A stretch of DNA of 64,000 nucleotides from SG-bin9 sp049323835 (GTDB taxonomy: Bacteria > Pseudomonadota > Alphaproteobacteria > Rhizobiales > Xanthobacteraceae). How positions within the stretch are numbered: position 1 is the stretch's first letter; each line of letters begins with the position of its first letter. This document shows, piece after piece, positions 46,152-57,572 of this stretch. The notes under the pieces are model-generated. The model searched no databases. It was not told where the DNA came from and was given only the letters and a program-made list of their open reading frames with translations. The translations under genes and the position numbers were made by a program. Location of the stretch: assembly GCA_049323835.1 (NCBI GenBank), contig JBMOOJ010000104.1:10922-74921 (forward strand). The letters run 5' to 3'.

Positions 46152-46886
46152 CTATCCGAAATTTGCCAGCGCCGGGAAGGTTTCCAGCAGCCAGATGCTC
46201 ATGCTGGTGATCGAGCCGGTGAGGAACGCGATGCCCGTTACAACCATCAGGACACCCATCGCCCGCTCGACATTGTGCAGTTGCCGTTTCATGCGGTTGA
46301 AGGCGGCCGAGAAACGATCAATCGCGAACGCGGCAATGAGGAACGGAATGCCGAGGCCCGCCGAATAAACCGCGAGCAGCCACGCGCCCTTTGTAACGGT
46401 CGCATCGGCGGCGGCAACCGACAGGATCGCGGCGAGGATCGGCCCGATGCACGGCGTCCAGCCGAAGGCGAACGCAAGTCCCATGACATAAGAACCGGTG
46501 TAGCCAACCGGCTTCGACATCGTCGCGCGCCCTTCCCTCATCAGAAACGCAAAGCGCGTCAGCCCGAGGAAGTGCAGGCCCATCAAGATAATGAGAACGC
46601 CGGCGACGATCGAGAACTGCGCGGAATAGGCGCGGATGAAGCCGCCGATGTAGCTCGCGCTGGCGCCGAGGGCGACGAACACCGTCGAGAAGCCGAGCAC
46701 GAAGCAGAGCGCCGAGAACATGATGGCGCTCTTCGAGGCCGACGAGATATCCTCGTTGTTCGCGTTGTTCAGCGTCGCGCCGGTGAGGTAGATCAGATAT
46801 GGCGGCACCAGCGGTAGCACGCAGGGCGACAGGAAGCTGATAATTCCGGCGAGGAACGCGGCGGGGACCGAGATATCGCTACCCAT
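46152..46886 (-). CDS. ccdA: CcdA/DsbD-type membrane electron-transfer protein
   Basis: A 244-residue protein with six TM helices. The redox cysteines are Cys22 in FLSPCVLPLVPPY and Cys146 in GWTPCIGPILA, as in CcdA. It passes electrons from cytoplasmic thioredoxin to periplasmic thiol proteins for cytochrome c maturation or metal-protein repair. No cyt c genes are nearby; the partner here may be the WCHWCH protein at 43503. The Met at 46886 fits family length; the frame opens at 46934. Confidence 0.9.
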   Translation of the reverse strand: MGSDISVPAAFLAGIISFLSPCVLPLVPPYLIYLTGATLNNANNEDISSASKSAIMFSALCFVLGFSTVFVALGASASYIGGFIRAYSAQFSIVAGVLIILMGLHFLGLTRFAFLMREGRATMSKPVGYTGSYVMGLAFAFGWTPCIGPILAAILSVAAADATVTKGAWLLAVYSAGLGIPFLIAAFAIDRFSAAFNRMKRQLHNVERAMGVLMVVTGIAFLTGSITSMSIWLLETFPALANFG

Positions 46887-47122
46887 GGGACATCTGACCT
46901 TCAAACTGCGCGCCGCGGGCGCGGCGGAAAACATGGCAATCAGCGTAATCTACGAACTCGGCCGCTCGCGGTTTCGAAACCCGGGATCGAACTTACCAGC
47001 GCTAAGGACCGCAAGGACAAGCTTGGCTTCGGGGGCAGCGATACATACGTTAGCCTAAGCTGGCCACCCAGAATCTCGCCGCTTCCCCGTCATATCAGTC
47101 ACTTGAAGTTGAAAAGCCGTTT

Positions 47123-49207
47123 ATGATCCGCCTCTCGCCACCCTCCGCGCCGCGCCGTCCGCATCAATTCATCGCTCATGGCGTCACCGTCACCGACGAC
47201 TATGCTTGGTTAAAAGATCCGGATTGGCAGAAGGTGCTGCGCGAGCCCGCGCTGCTCGACGCCGATATCCGCGCCTATCTCGAAGCAGAGAACGCATTTG
47301 CAGAGCAGCTGCTCGGTCATACGAACGCCCTGCAGAAGACGCTCGTCGCGGAGATGCGCGGCCGCGTCAAGGAGGACGACTCGAGCGTTCCCTCCCCCGA
47401 TGGCGCATTCGCTTACTTCAGCAAGTATCGGGAGGGCGGCCAGCATCCGCTGATCGGCCGCATGGCGCGCGCCGGCGGCAGCGAGACGTTCATCCTCGAC
47501 GGCGACGAACTCGCGAAACACAGCGACTACTTCCAGCTGCGTGGCTCGCGGCATTCGCCGGACCACGCGCTGCATGCCTGGAGCAGCGACACCAAGGGAT
47601 CGGAATACTTCACCATCCGCGTGCGCGACTGGGCAACGGGCAACGACCTCGACGACAGCATCGAGGAAACCGATGGCGCTGTGGTCTGGGCCGCAGACTC
47701 GAAGTCCTTCTACTACGTCAAGCTCGATGATAATCACCGGCCGCTGAAGGTCTATCGCCATCGCCTCGGCACCGCGCAGGTGGACGACATTCTTGTCTAC
47801 GAGGAAAAGGATTCAGGCTGGTTCACCCATATTCATGAAAGCGCCAGCGGCCGCTTCTGCGTCATCGCCGGCGGCGATCACGAAACGTCCGAGCAACGGC
47901 TGATCGACCTGGCCGATAGCAACGCGATACCGCACCTCGTCGCCGAACGCGAGGACGGCGTACAGTACTCGGCTGCCGACCGCGGCGATCAGCTCTATAT
48001 CCTGACCAATGCTGACAAGGCGATCGACTTCAAGATCGTGACAGCGCCGCTCGCTGCGCCCGGGCGCGAGAACTGGTGTGATCTGATCCCGCATCGCGCG
48101 GGCGTCTTCGTGCTCGACTTCGAGCTTTTCGCCAATCACCTGGTGCGGCTCGAGCGCAAGGACGCCCTGCCCTCGATCGTCATCCGCGACCTGCGGACGA
48201 GCGATGAGCACGCGATCGCCTTCGACGAGGCTGCGTATTCGCTCGACACGCTCGGCAGCTACGAGTTCGACACGACGAACCTGCGCTTCTCGTACTCATC
48301 AATGACGACGCCGTCGGAAGTCTTCGACTACGACATGGAGAAGCGCACGCGCATTCTGCGCAAACGTCAGGAAATTCCGTCCGGCCACAACCCCGCGGAC
48401 TACGTCACTACGCGCATCCTCGCCACGGCGCATGACGGCGCACAGGTGCCGGTCTCAATTCTCTATCACAGGACAACCACGATCGACGGAAGCGCGCCGC
48501 TGTTGCTGTACGGCTACGGCTCCTATGGCCACGCCATGCCGGCGTCGTTCTCATCCAACCGGCTGTCGCTGGTCGATCGCGGCTTCGTCTACGCTATCGC
48601 GCACATCCGCGGCGGCTCCGACAAGGGTTGGAGCTGGTATCTCGACGGCAAGCGCGAGAAGAAGACCAACACCTTCGACGATTTCGCCGCCGCAGGCCGC
48701 GCGCTGATCGAGAAGAAATACACCTCGCCGAAGAAGATCGTCGGCCACGGCGGCAGCGCCGGCGGCATGCTGATGGGTGCGGTTGCCAATCGCGCGGGCG
48801 ACTTGTTCGGCGGCATCGTCGCCGAGGTGCCGTTCGTCGACGTGCTCAACACGATGATGGACGATACCTTGCCGCTGACGCCACCGGAGTGGCCCGAGTG
48901 GGGTAATCCGATCACCGACGAAGCCGCGTTCAAGACGATCCTGTCGTACTCGCCTTACGACAACGTCGAGGCGAAATCCTATCCGGCGATCCTGGCGATG
49001 GGCGGCCTCACCGATCCGCGCGTGACGTATTGGGAGCCGGCGAAGTGGGTGGCGCGGCTGCGCGCGACCATGACCGGCGGCGGGCCGGTCGTGCTGCGAA
49101 CCAACATGGGCGCAGGCCACGGCGGCGCATCCGGCCGCTTCAACCGGCTGGACGAAGTCGCGATCGTCTATGCGTTCGCACTATGGGCAGTGGGGCTGGT
49201 GAAATAA
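47123..49207 (+). CDS. ptrB: Oligopeptidase B (prolyl oligopeptidase family, S9A)
   Basis: A 694-residue serine peptidase cleaving after basic residues in short peptides. The N-terminus (DDYAWLKDPDWQKVL) and beta-propeller are followed by the catalytic domain: LLLYGYGSYGHAMPASFS, AHIRGGSDKGWSWYLDGKRE, the nucleophile in GHGGSAGGMLMGA, and the His in NMGAGHGGASGRF. It has no signal peptide, so it is cytoplasmic. It is divergent from ccdA across about 235 bp. Confidence 0.92.
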   Translation: MIRLSPPSAPRRPHQFIAHGVTVTDDYAWLKDPDWQKVLREPALLDADIRAYLEAENAFAEQLLGHTNALQKTLVAEMRGRVKEDDSSVPSPDGAFAYFSKYREGGQHPLIGRMARAGGSETFILDGDELAKHSDYFQLRGSRHSPDHALHAWSSDTKGSEYFTIRVRDWATGNDLDDSIEETDGAVVWAADSKSFYYVKLDDNHRPLKVYRHRLGTAQVDDILVYEEKDSGWFTHIHESASGRFCVIAGGDHETSEQRLIDLADSNAIPHLVAEREDGVQYSAADRGDQLYILTNADKAIDFKIVTAPLAAPGRENWCDLIPHRAGVFVLDFELFANHLVRLERKDALPSIVIRDLRTSDEHAIAFDEAAYSLDTLGSYEFDTTNLRFSYSSMTTPSEVFDYDMEKRTRILRKRQEIPSGHNPADYVTTRILATAHDGAQVPVSILYHRTTTIDGSAPLLLYGYGSYGHAMPASFSSNRLSLVDRGFVYAIAHIRGGSDKGWSWYLDGKREKKTNTFDDFAAAGRALIEKKYTSPKKIVGHGGSAGGMLMGAVANRAGDLFGGIVAEVPFVDVLNTMMDDTLPLTPPEWPEWGNPITDEAAFKTILSYSPYDNVEAKSYPAILAMGGLTDPRVTYWEPAKWVARLRATMTGGGPVVLRTNMGAGHGGASGRFNRLDEVAIVYAFALWAVGLVK

Positions 49208-49227
49208 GTGCTCATCGCTTTCCCCCC

Positions 49228-49346
49228 CCTTGTGGGGAGGGTGGCGCGAATGAGCGTCGCGAATGGAGCGCCGGGTGGGGCTCGTTCGCTGCAAGTGCCT
49301 CCACCCCGGCCTCCGCTACGCTCGGCCGACCCTCCCCACAAGAGGG
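49228..49346. repeat. Intergenic palindromic repeat between convergent genes
   Basis: CCTTGTGGGGAGGGT (49228-49242) returns inverted at 49329-49346 (ACCCTCCCCACAAGAGG), enclosing about 85 bp. This matches, from memory, a repeat family common in Bradyrhizobium-group genomes. It may also terminate both ptrB and the RND gene. Confidence 0.6.
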
Positions 49347-49363
49347 AGGGATTCAGCAAATCC

Positions 49364-52300
49364 TCACAGCGAATGCGGTTTGGCCTCGCCTGCCGGCTGC
49401 GGCGCCAGCACTTGCTTATTGGCGGACATCGCCGTCCCCGCCTCTTCCCGCGCCTGCTTCGAGAACGCTTTCAGCACACCGACGAAGAACACCGGCACCA
49501 TCAACAGCGCCAGAACGACGACGGCGATCATGCCGCCCATGACCACCGTGCCGATCGCCTGCTGGCTGGCGGCTCCGGCGCCGGTGGCGATCACCATCGG
49601 CACCACACCGCTGACGAATGCAAAGCCGGTCATCAGAATCGGGCGGAAGCGCAGATGGCAGGCTTCCGCCGTCGCTTCGAGGATCGGCTTGCCTTGCGCG
49701 CGCAGATCCTTGGCGAACTCGATGATGAGAATGGCATCCTTGGCCGCGAGCCCGATAATGGTGATCAGGCCGACCGTGAAATACACGTCATTCGGCAGGC
49801 CGCGCAGCATCGCCGCAATCACCGCGCCGAGAATGCCGAGCGGCACCGTCATCAGCACGGCGACCGGAATCGTCCAGCTCTCATACAGCGCGGCGAGACA
49901 CAGGAACACCACCAGCGCCGAGAGCGCGAGCAGGAACGGCGCCTGCGAGCCGGAGAGCTTTTCCTGGAGCGACTGGCCCGTCCACTCGTAGCCGAAGCCG
50001 CGCGGCAACTGCCCTGCGAGCTTCTCCATCTCGGCGATGGCGTCGCCGGAGGTGAAGCCCGCACGCGCGACGCCGCTGATGCGCACCGAGGGATAGTAGT
50101 TGAAGCCGACGATCTGCGTCGGGCCGACCGTCCACTCGACGGTTGCAACCGACGCCAGCGGCACGAGCTGCCCGCGGCTGTTCTTGACGTTATACGAGAG
50201 AATGTCGTCAGCGTTCATGCGCGCCACCGCCTCCGACTGCACGATCACGCGCTGCATGCGACCGCGGTTCGGGAAGTCGTTGACGTAGTTCGAGCCGAGG
50301 TTGGTCGAGATCGTGTTGTTGATCTCCTCGAAAGTGACGCCGAGCGCACTCGCCTTCTCGCGATCGACGTTGAGCTGCACCTGCGGCGCCGGCGGCAGAC
50401 CTTCCACGAACACGTTCTGAAGGATCGGGCTCTTGTTGGCGGCGGCGATCAGCTGATCCTTTGCCGCCATCAGCGCCGGATAGCCCTTCTGCCCGCGATC
50501 CTGCAGGCGGAAACTGAAGCCGGACGAATTGCCGAGGTTATCGATCGGGGGCGGCTGCTGCGCGTTCACCTTGGCGTCGCGCACCGATGACAGCTTGCGA
50601 TTGGCGTCATCGACGATCGCCGCAGCCGAATCGCGCGGCCCGCGCTCCGACCAGTCCTTCAGCGTCACGAACGCCTGCGCGGTGTTGATGCCCTGACCGA
50701 GGAAGCTGAACCCGGTGAGGAACGTCACCTCATCGATGCCGGAGCGCCCGAGCAGATACTTTTCGACCGCCTCCACCGCATTCGCAGTGCGGCTGTAGGA
50801 CGAGTCGGACGGCGTCTGCACGTCGACGGTGATGAAGCCTTGATCGTCGACCGGCAGGAAGCCGCCCGGCAGGCGCACGAACGCCCAGCCCATTGCGATG
50901 ACGATCGCGGCGTAGATCGCCAGCAACCGTCCGGTGCGCAGGATCGACCAGCCGACGATGCCGCTGTAACGATCCTTGATCCCGTCCAACACGCGGTTGA
51001 ACAATCCGAAAAAACCCTTCTTCGCGTGGCCGTGCCCCGCTTCCACCGGCTTCAGCAACGTCGCGCACAGGGCCGGCGTCAGCGACAGCGCCATCAGTGC
51101 CGAGAAGCCGATCGCCGACGCCATGGTGATCGAGAACTGCCGGTAGATGATGCCGACCGAGCCCGGGAAGAACGCCATCGGCACGAACACCGCGATCAGC
51201 ACCAGCGTAATACCGACGATGGCGCTGGTGATCTGGGTCATCGCCTTGCGGGTCGCTTCCTTCGGCGGCAAACCCTCCTCCGCCATGATGCGCTCGACGT
51301 TCTCGACCACGACGATGGCGTCGTCGACGATGATGCCGATTGCCAGCACCATGCCGAACATGGTCAGAATGTTGATGGAATAGCCGAGCAGCAACAGCAT
51401 CAGACACGTGCCGAGCAACGCGACCGGCACAACGATGGTCGGGATCAGCGTGTAGCGGATGTTCTGGAGGAACAGGAACATCACGACGAACACGAGCCCG
51501 ACGGCTTCGAGCAAGGTCATCAGAACCTTGTTGATCGAGGCCTGCACCACCGGCGTGATGTTGTACGGAATCTCATAGGCGATATTCGCCGGGAAGAACT
51601 TCGACAGCTCCTGCATCTTGGCTTCGACGGCGCGCGCCGTCGCCAGCGCATTGCCGGTCGGCGACAGCAGCACCGAGAGACCCGCCGTCGGCTCGCCGTT
51701 GAGGCGCGTCGTGAACTGATAGCCGAGGCCGCCGATCTCGATGCGTGCGACGTCGCGCAGCCGCACGGTCGAACCGTCGGCGTTGGCGCGCAACACGATC
51801 GCGCCGAAGTCGTCGGTCGATGAGAGCTGACCCTTGACGAGAACGAGCGCGGAGATGCGCTGGTCCTTGGTGCTCGGCTCGGCGCCGACGCTGCCAGAGG
51901 CGACCTGCGCGTTCTGTGCGGCGATCGCCTTGGTTACGTCATCGGCATTGAGGTTGTAGCCGACGAGCTTCGCCGGATCGATCCAGATGCGCAACGAACG
52001 TTCGGTCGAGAACAGCGTGGCGCGGCCGACGCCGGGAATGCGGCGGATTTCGCCGAGCACGTTGCGGATCATGAAGTCGCCAAGGCCGACTTCGTCCAGC
52101 GACTTGTCGGTGGACTTCAGCGTCACGATCTGAAGCACCGCGCTGGAGGCTTCCTCGACGAGAATGCCCTGCTGGATCACCGCGCGCGGCAGGCGCGCCT
52201 CGACGCGCTTGATGCGGTTCTGCACCTCGACCGAGGCGAGGTTGGAGTCCGTGCCCGGCACGAAGTTGGCGATGATCTCAACCTGCCCCAGCGAGTCGCT

Positions 52301-52543
52301 GGTGGATTCGAAGTTGAGAATGCCGCTGGCGCCGTTGAGCTCTTCCTCGATCAGGCGCGTGACGCTGTTGTAGAGGTTTTCAGGCGACGCGCCGGGATAG
52401 CTCGTCGAGATCGAAATCGACGGCGGTGCGATGATCGGATACTGCGCGATCGGCAGTTGCGGAATCGCGATCGCGCCAAGCAGACAGATAAAGAGAGCCA
52501 CGACCCATGCGAACACGGGCCGGTCGATGAAGAAACCCGGCAT
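49364..52543 (-). CDS. RND multidrug efflux permease (HAE1, AcrB/MexB type)
   Basis: A 1059-residue inner-membrane pump: FFIDRPVFAWVVALFICLLG start, TM4 with GIIVDDAIVVVENVERI, the NFVPGTDSNLASVEVQNRI porter motif, and FAKDLRAQGKPILEA near the end. It is closer to AcrB/MexB than the pump at 3393. It lies 2 bp after its adaptor gene, so the two are coupled. It has no adjacent regulator or TolC. Substrates are unknown. Confidence 0.94.
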   Translation of the reverse strand: MPGFFIDRPVFAWVVALFICLLGAIAIPQLPIAQYPIIAPPSISISTSYPGASPENLYNSVTRLIEEELNGASGILNFESTSDSLGQVEIIANFVPGTDSNLASVEVQNRIKRVEARLPRAVIQQGILVEEASSAVLQIVTLKSTDKSLDEVGLGDFMIRNVLGEIRRIPGVGRATLFSTERSLRIWIDPAKLVGYNLNADDVTKAIAAQNAQVASGSVGAEPSTKDQRISALVLVKGQLSSTDDFGAIVLRANADGSTVRLRDVARIEIGGLGYQFTTRLNGEPTAGLSVLLSPTGNALATARAVEAKMQELSKFFPANIAYEIPYNITPVVQASINKVLMTLLEAVGLVFVVMFLFLQNIRYTLIPTIVVPVALLGTCLMLLLLGYSINILTMFGMVLAIGIIVDDAIVVVENVERIMAEEGLPPKEATRKAMTQITSAIVGITLVLIAVFVPMAFFPGSVGIIYRQFSITMASAIGFSALMALSLTPALCATLLKPVEAGHGHAKKGFFGLFNRVLDGIKDRYSGIVGWSILRTGRLLAIYAAIVIAMGWAFVRLPGGFLPVDDQGFITVDVQTPSDSSYSRTANAVEAVEKYLLGRSGIDEVTFLTGFSFLGQGINTAQAFVTLKDWSERGPRDSAAAIVDDANRKLSSVRDAKVNAQQPPPIDNLGNSSGFSFRLQDRGQKGYPALMAAKDQLIAAANKSPILQNVFVEGLPPAPQVQLNVDREKASALGVTFEEINNTISTNLGSNYVNDFPNRGRMQRVIVQSEAVARMNADDILSYNVKNSRGQLVPLASVATVEWTVGPTQIVGFNYYPSVRISGVARAGFTSGDAIAEMEKLAGQLPRGFGYEWTGQSLQEKLSGSQAPFLLALSALVVFLCLAALYESWTIPVAVLMTVPLGILGAVIAAMLRGLPNDVYFTVGLITIIGLAAKDAILIIEFAKDLRAQGKPILEATAEACHLRFRPILMTGFAFVSGVVPMVIATGAGAASQQAIGTVVMGGMIAVVVLALLMVPVFFVGVLKAFSKQAREEAGTAMSANKQVLAPQPAGEAKPHSL

Positions 52544-52545
52544 CG

Positions 52546-53739
52546 TCAGCGGCTCGCCGCCGAAGCTTCCACTGCCGACGGATCCTCAGTTGCGGCAACC
52601 TCGCGCCACTCGTTTGGCGTGACGATGTCGCCCGGCGCGAATTTCTGGAAGCCTTCGACCACGACCTTGTCGCCGGCCTTGAGACCATGGCTGACGAGCC
52701 ATTGTCCCTCGATCATCGAACTCGTGCGGATCGGCTGCGCCGCGATGCGGTTGTCGTCCTTGAGAACGAACACCTCGGCGCCGCCGCCGGCGTTGCGCTG
52801 CACGGATTGCTGCGGCAGCAGGATCGCATCGGTGTCGATGCCCTGCTCGATCTGCACGCGCACATACATGCCCGGCAGCAATTCGCGGTTCGGATTTGGA
52901 AACTCGCCGCGCAGCGTCACCTGCCCGGTGGTCGCATCGACGCGCGCGTCGGAGAACAGAAGCTTGCCCGGCAGCGGATAGACCGAACCGTCGTCGAGCA
53001 CGAGGCGAACCTTCACCGCGTCCGGCGCGATCTGGTCGAGCGCGCCTTCCTTGAAGTCGCGGCGCAGCTTGTTCATTTCGCTGATCGACTGCGTGAAATC
53101 GGCATAGACCGGATCGATCTGCTGGATCGTCGCAAGGCTCGCCGTATCGTTCTGAAGAACGAGCGCGCCTTCGCTCATCAGCGCGGCGCCGATGATGCCG
53201 CTGATCGGCGCGCGGATGGTTGCGTATTCGAGGTTGAGGCGCGTGCGCGCCGCATCCGCCTGACGCGCGGCGAGATCCGCCTCAGCCTGGCGCATGTTGG
53301 CGAGCGCGGTTTCGTTCTCCGACTCTGAGACAGCCTTGCTCAGGATCAGGATGGATGTCCGGCGATACTGCTGGGTAGCCTGCTGGAGAACGGCGCGCGC
53401 CTTGGCGACCGCGGCTTCGTTCGCCTGCAGATCGACTTCGAACGGCTTCGGATCGATGTGATAGAGCGGATCGCCGGCCTTCACCATGCTGCCCTGTTCG
53501 AACAGGCGCGCGATGATGATGCCCGATACACGCGGCCGCACGTCGGCGACCCGTGTCGGCGCGATGCGTCCGGGCAGTTCGCGGACGATGGATTTCCAGG
53601 TGGGCTTGACGGTGACAAAACTGACGTCAGGTGGTTGGGGAATTGCCGCGGCCGCAACGGGCTCGTCACAGGCCGAAAGAAGTGAAGCCAGTCCGAACAG
53701 CAAAGCCGCTGTTGCGACCGGCCGCGTCCACGAGTTCAT
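52546..53739 (-). CDS. RND efflux membrane-fusion lipoprotein (AcrA/MexA type)
   Basis: A 397-residue periplasmic adaptor. The lipobox LSAC at 21-24 follows a short hydrophobic stretch, so it is lipid-anchored, unlike the adaptor at 6618. Lipoyl motifs are VRPRVSGIIIARLFEQGSMV and the second half-motif IRAPISGIIGAALMSEGALV. A long helical hairpin lies at about 98-160. The Met at 53739 is used; the frame opens at 53769. It partners the RND pump that follows it. Confidence 0.92.
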   Translation of the reverse strand: MNSWTRPVATAALLFGLASLLSACDEPVAAAAIPQPPDVSFVTVKPTWKSIVRELPGRIAPTRVADVRPRVSGIIIARLFEQGSMVKAGDPLYHIDPKPFEVDLQANEAAVAKARAVLQQATQQYRRTSILILSKAVSESENETALANMRQAEADLAARQADAARTRLNLEYATIRAPISGIIGAALMSEGALVLQNDTASLATIQQIDPVYADFTQSISEMNKLRRDFKEGALDQIAPDAVKVRLVLDDGSVYPLPGKLLFSDARVDATTGQVTLRGEFPNPNRELLPGMYVRVQIEQGIDTDAILLPQQSVQRNAGGGAEVFVLKDDNRIAAQPIRTSSMIEGQWLVSHGLKAGDKVVVEGFQKFAPGDIVTPNEWREVAATEDPSAVEASAASR

Positions 53740-54031
53740 GCCGCACCTTTTTTGTTCTTGATCGCCCATCGGTCTGGTCCCTGCCGCATTGCAGGAACCA
53801 GGCCATGTGAGGTGATGGGCTCGAATCCGACAGCTCGAACGAACATAGAATTGTCAGGGTGCATCGCAACATGAATGCGACATGAACAAGCGGCGACCCA
53901 ATGTCGCGCGACCTAAAGGACTGAAATACTTACCTATTCGAAGGATGACGCGATCGTGTCCGGGTGATTGACAGGCACTCAGTCGCGGGAATCCGGCACA
54001 GTTTGTGACTTCATTGTGTCGGGAACCGAGC

Positions 54032-55111
54032 TCAGTGTGTCGGATCGACGATGATCTTGGTATGCCGCTCAGGGTTGGCGAGGTCCGCAAACGCCTGCGC
54101 CACGCCGTCGATGCCGACGGTCGCGGTGATCAGGGATCCGGCATCGACGTGCCCTTCCGCGATCAATCGCAGGGCAGACGCGAATTCGTCGGGCGTATAA
54201 CCAAGCACGTACTGCACCGACAGTTCCTTGATGATGCCCAGCATCGGCTCGGAGCGGTCCTGTTCCATGCAGACGCCGACGACGACAATCCGCGCGTCGC
54301 GCGGCGCGCCCTCGAACACCTGCTGGATCAGGCCCGGCACGCCGACGCATTCGAAGATCAGCGCCGGCTTCAACGCAGGCAGAAACATCTGGAACGGCGG
54401 GCGGTTCGCCTTTTCTTCCTCCGACATCGCCGCGTGCTCGGCCCACGCCGCATACGGCTGCGTGCGGGCGGGATCGACGACGACATCGGCACCGAGTTTC
54501 TCCGCGAGTGCGCGGCGCGCCGGTGAATAGTCGGCGGCGATGATTGTGCGGAAGCCGCGCATTTTCAGCGCCGCGATCACCGCAAGTCCGACCGGGCCGC
54601 AGCCGATGACGAGCGGAATCTCGTCGCCGCGCGCGTTTGCTTTCGCCACCGCATGGATGCCGACGGCCAGCGGCTCGGTCAGCGCCGCATGCTCCGGCGC
54701 AAGGCCGTTCGGCACTTCGAGCAGCAGCGCCTCGCTCAAGACCATCTGCTCGGCATAGCCGCCGACCACATCGTTCGAATAGCCGATGCCTTGCGGCCCG
54801 GTTGCGGTGATCAGCGCCGGGATCGAACAGACATGCGTGCCGGGCTTGAGCCTGCGCTCAGTACCGGGGCCGTAGTCGATCACCTCGCAGCAGAACTCGT
54901 GGCCGAAGACGACATCGCGCGTCAGGTCCATCGGCTTGCGGCCGGTGAACTTCGCCATGTCCGACATGCGCGACGCGAACTTGCGCGCATGCAGGTCGGA
55001 CCCGCAGATGCCGCAGGCGAGCGTCTTCACCAGCACCTGTCCTGCCGCTGGGACGGGCGCAAGCAGCGTGTCGACGACGATCTCGCCGTTTCTGAAAACC
55101 GCAGCGCGCAT
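54032..55111 (-). CDS. Zinc-dependent medium-chain alcohol dehydrogenase
   Basis: A 359-residue MDR protein. The catalytic zinc Cys is in ACGICGSDLHAR, GHEFCCEV is the His-Glu motif, and the NAD motif is GCGPVGLAVIAALK. The usual four-Cys structural zinc loop is not evident. It starts 8 bp after the TetR stop with GAGGT upstream, so it is co-transcribed with that regulator. The likely substrate is a secondary or aryl alcohol. Confidence 0.88.
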   Translation of the reverse strand: MRAAVFRNGEIVVDTLLAPVPAAGQVLVKTLACGICGSDLHARKFASRMSDMAKFTGRKPMDLTRDVVFGHEFCCEVIDYGPGTERRLKPGTHVCSIPALITATGPQGIGYSNDVVGGYAEQMVLSEALLLEVPNGLAPEHAALTEPLAVGIHAVAKANARGDEIPLVIGCGPVGLAVIAALKMRGFRTIIAADYSPARRALAEKLGADVVVDPARTQPYAAWAEHAAMSEEEKANRPPFQMFLPALKPALIFECVGVPGLIQQVFEGAPRDARIVVVGVCMEQDRSEPMLGIIKELSVQYVLGYTPDEFASALRLIAEGHVDAGSLITATVGIDGVAQAFADLANPERHTKIIVDPTH

Positions 55112-55119
55112 CGCTGACC

Positions 55120-55740
55120 TCACTTCCGTCCGGACGCCTTCGCCAGCGCCACGTCGCAGAACACGGCCGCGGTGGCGACAACCTCATCGATCGGCTGCGG
55201 GTAGCCTTGCGACACCCAGCGCAGCGCGATGTTGATGACCGCACCGACCATGCCGACCGACAGCATGGACGTTTCGGTCGCGCCCTTGGCGGGGGGCGCG
55301 AGCAGCGCACTCATCGCTTTCAGCGCATTCATACGCACCGCGTCGACCTCGGTGCTGATGCCGCCCATCTCCAGAAGGAAGACGCGGGCCGGACGCGGAT
55401 GCTCGCGCAGGCGCGTGAAGTAGACGGCGAGGATCGCGCGCATCCTCCCCGCGGCATCGCCGGTGAACTGCACGCCCGCGGCCGCCATCTGCCGGTGCAG
55501 TTCGTCAGTCACGTGGATGTAGGCTGCGATCAAAAGCGCTTCGCTGTTGGCGAACGACTCATAGAAGTAGCGCTCCGTCAGCTTCGCGGCTTCGCACACC
55601 GCTTTCACGGTCGCGTTGCGATAGCCGACGCGGCCATAGACCTGCACCGCCGCCTCGATCAGCCGCAGCCGCCGCTCGGCGCGCCGCTCGTCCGCATGCA
55701 CGCCGCCATAAAGCCGCGAAACCTTCGCCGGATTCGTCAT
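55120..55740 (-). CDS. TetR-family regulator, divergent from an EthA-like monooxygenase
   Basis: A 206-residue protein with the HTH ERRLRLIEAAVQVYGRVGYR, then VKAVCEAAKLTERYFYESFA, and a variable C-terminal domain. It is divergent from the monooxygenase at 55813 across 72 bp holding a large palindrome, and leads the alcohol dehydrogenase. The layout mirrors EthR-EthA, so it probably represses both transcripts. Confidence 0.9.
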   Translation of the reverse strand: MTNPAKVSRLYGGVHADERRAERRLRLIEAAVQVYGRVGYRNATVKAVCEAAKLTERYFYESFANSEALLIAAYIHVTDELHRQMAAAGVQFTGDAAGRMRAILAVYFTRLREHPRPARVFLLEMGGISTEVDAVRMNALKAMSALLAPPAKGATETSMLSVGMVGAVINIALRWVSQGYPQPIDEVVATAAVFCDVALAKASGRK

Positions 55741-55763
55741 TCCCGATTATTGACATGATGCAT

Positions 55764-55791
55764 TGTCAGATACAAGCTGTGTATCCTGACA
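55764..55791. promoter_or_regulatory. TetR operator in the divergent promoter region
   Basis: The core GATACA-AGCTG-TGTATC (55769-55785) is a perfect dyad and is flanked by TGTCA on the left (55764-55768) and TGACA on the right with one extra base. A further TGACA lies at 55751-55755. The site is between the regulator and the monooxygenase starts. Confidence 0.65.
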
Positions 55792-55812
55792 GCCTTGCCG
55801 GGAGGTGGCCTC

Positions 55813-57312
<1,500 letters not shown>

Positions 57313-57330
57313 AGCAGGCCTCTAATCGTC

Positions 57331-57416
57331 GTGCCGGGGCTTGACCCGGGCATCCATCTTCCCTGCCAATGATCTCGCAAGACAAAATGGATGGCCGGGT
57401 CAAGCCCGGCAATGAC
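57331..57416. repeat. Palindromic intergenic repeat
   Basis: The arm at 57331-57357 (GTGCCGGGGCTTGACCCGGG onward) and the arm at 57387-57416 are inverted copies around a short loop. This is a well-known kind of repeat in Bradyrhizobium-group genomes. Only the repeat function is claimed. Confidence 0.6.
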
Positions 57417-57572
57417 TGGAGATGGGGAGAAATACGGCCGCGCACGCTTCCAAGTCTGCTCCTTTGCAGCATCCCCGAATTACATCGGCCAGCCCTCGCC
57501 CTCGCCCCGGAACATGCCATCCCCCACCTTAGAGCCGTTCTCAGGCCGGGCGATTGATGCTAGTGCTTGGAC

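Noticed and set aside
49208..50590. A 460-residue plus-strand frame after oligopeptidase B
   Set aside because: It crosses the palindromic repeat and the antisense of the RND gene, and shows only Arg/His-rich shadow composition.
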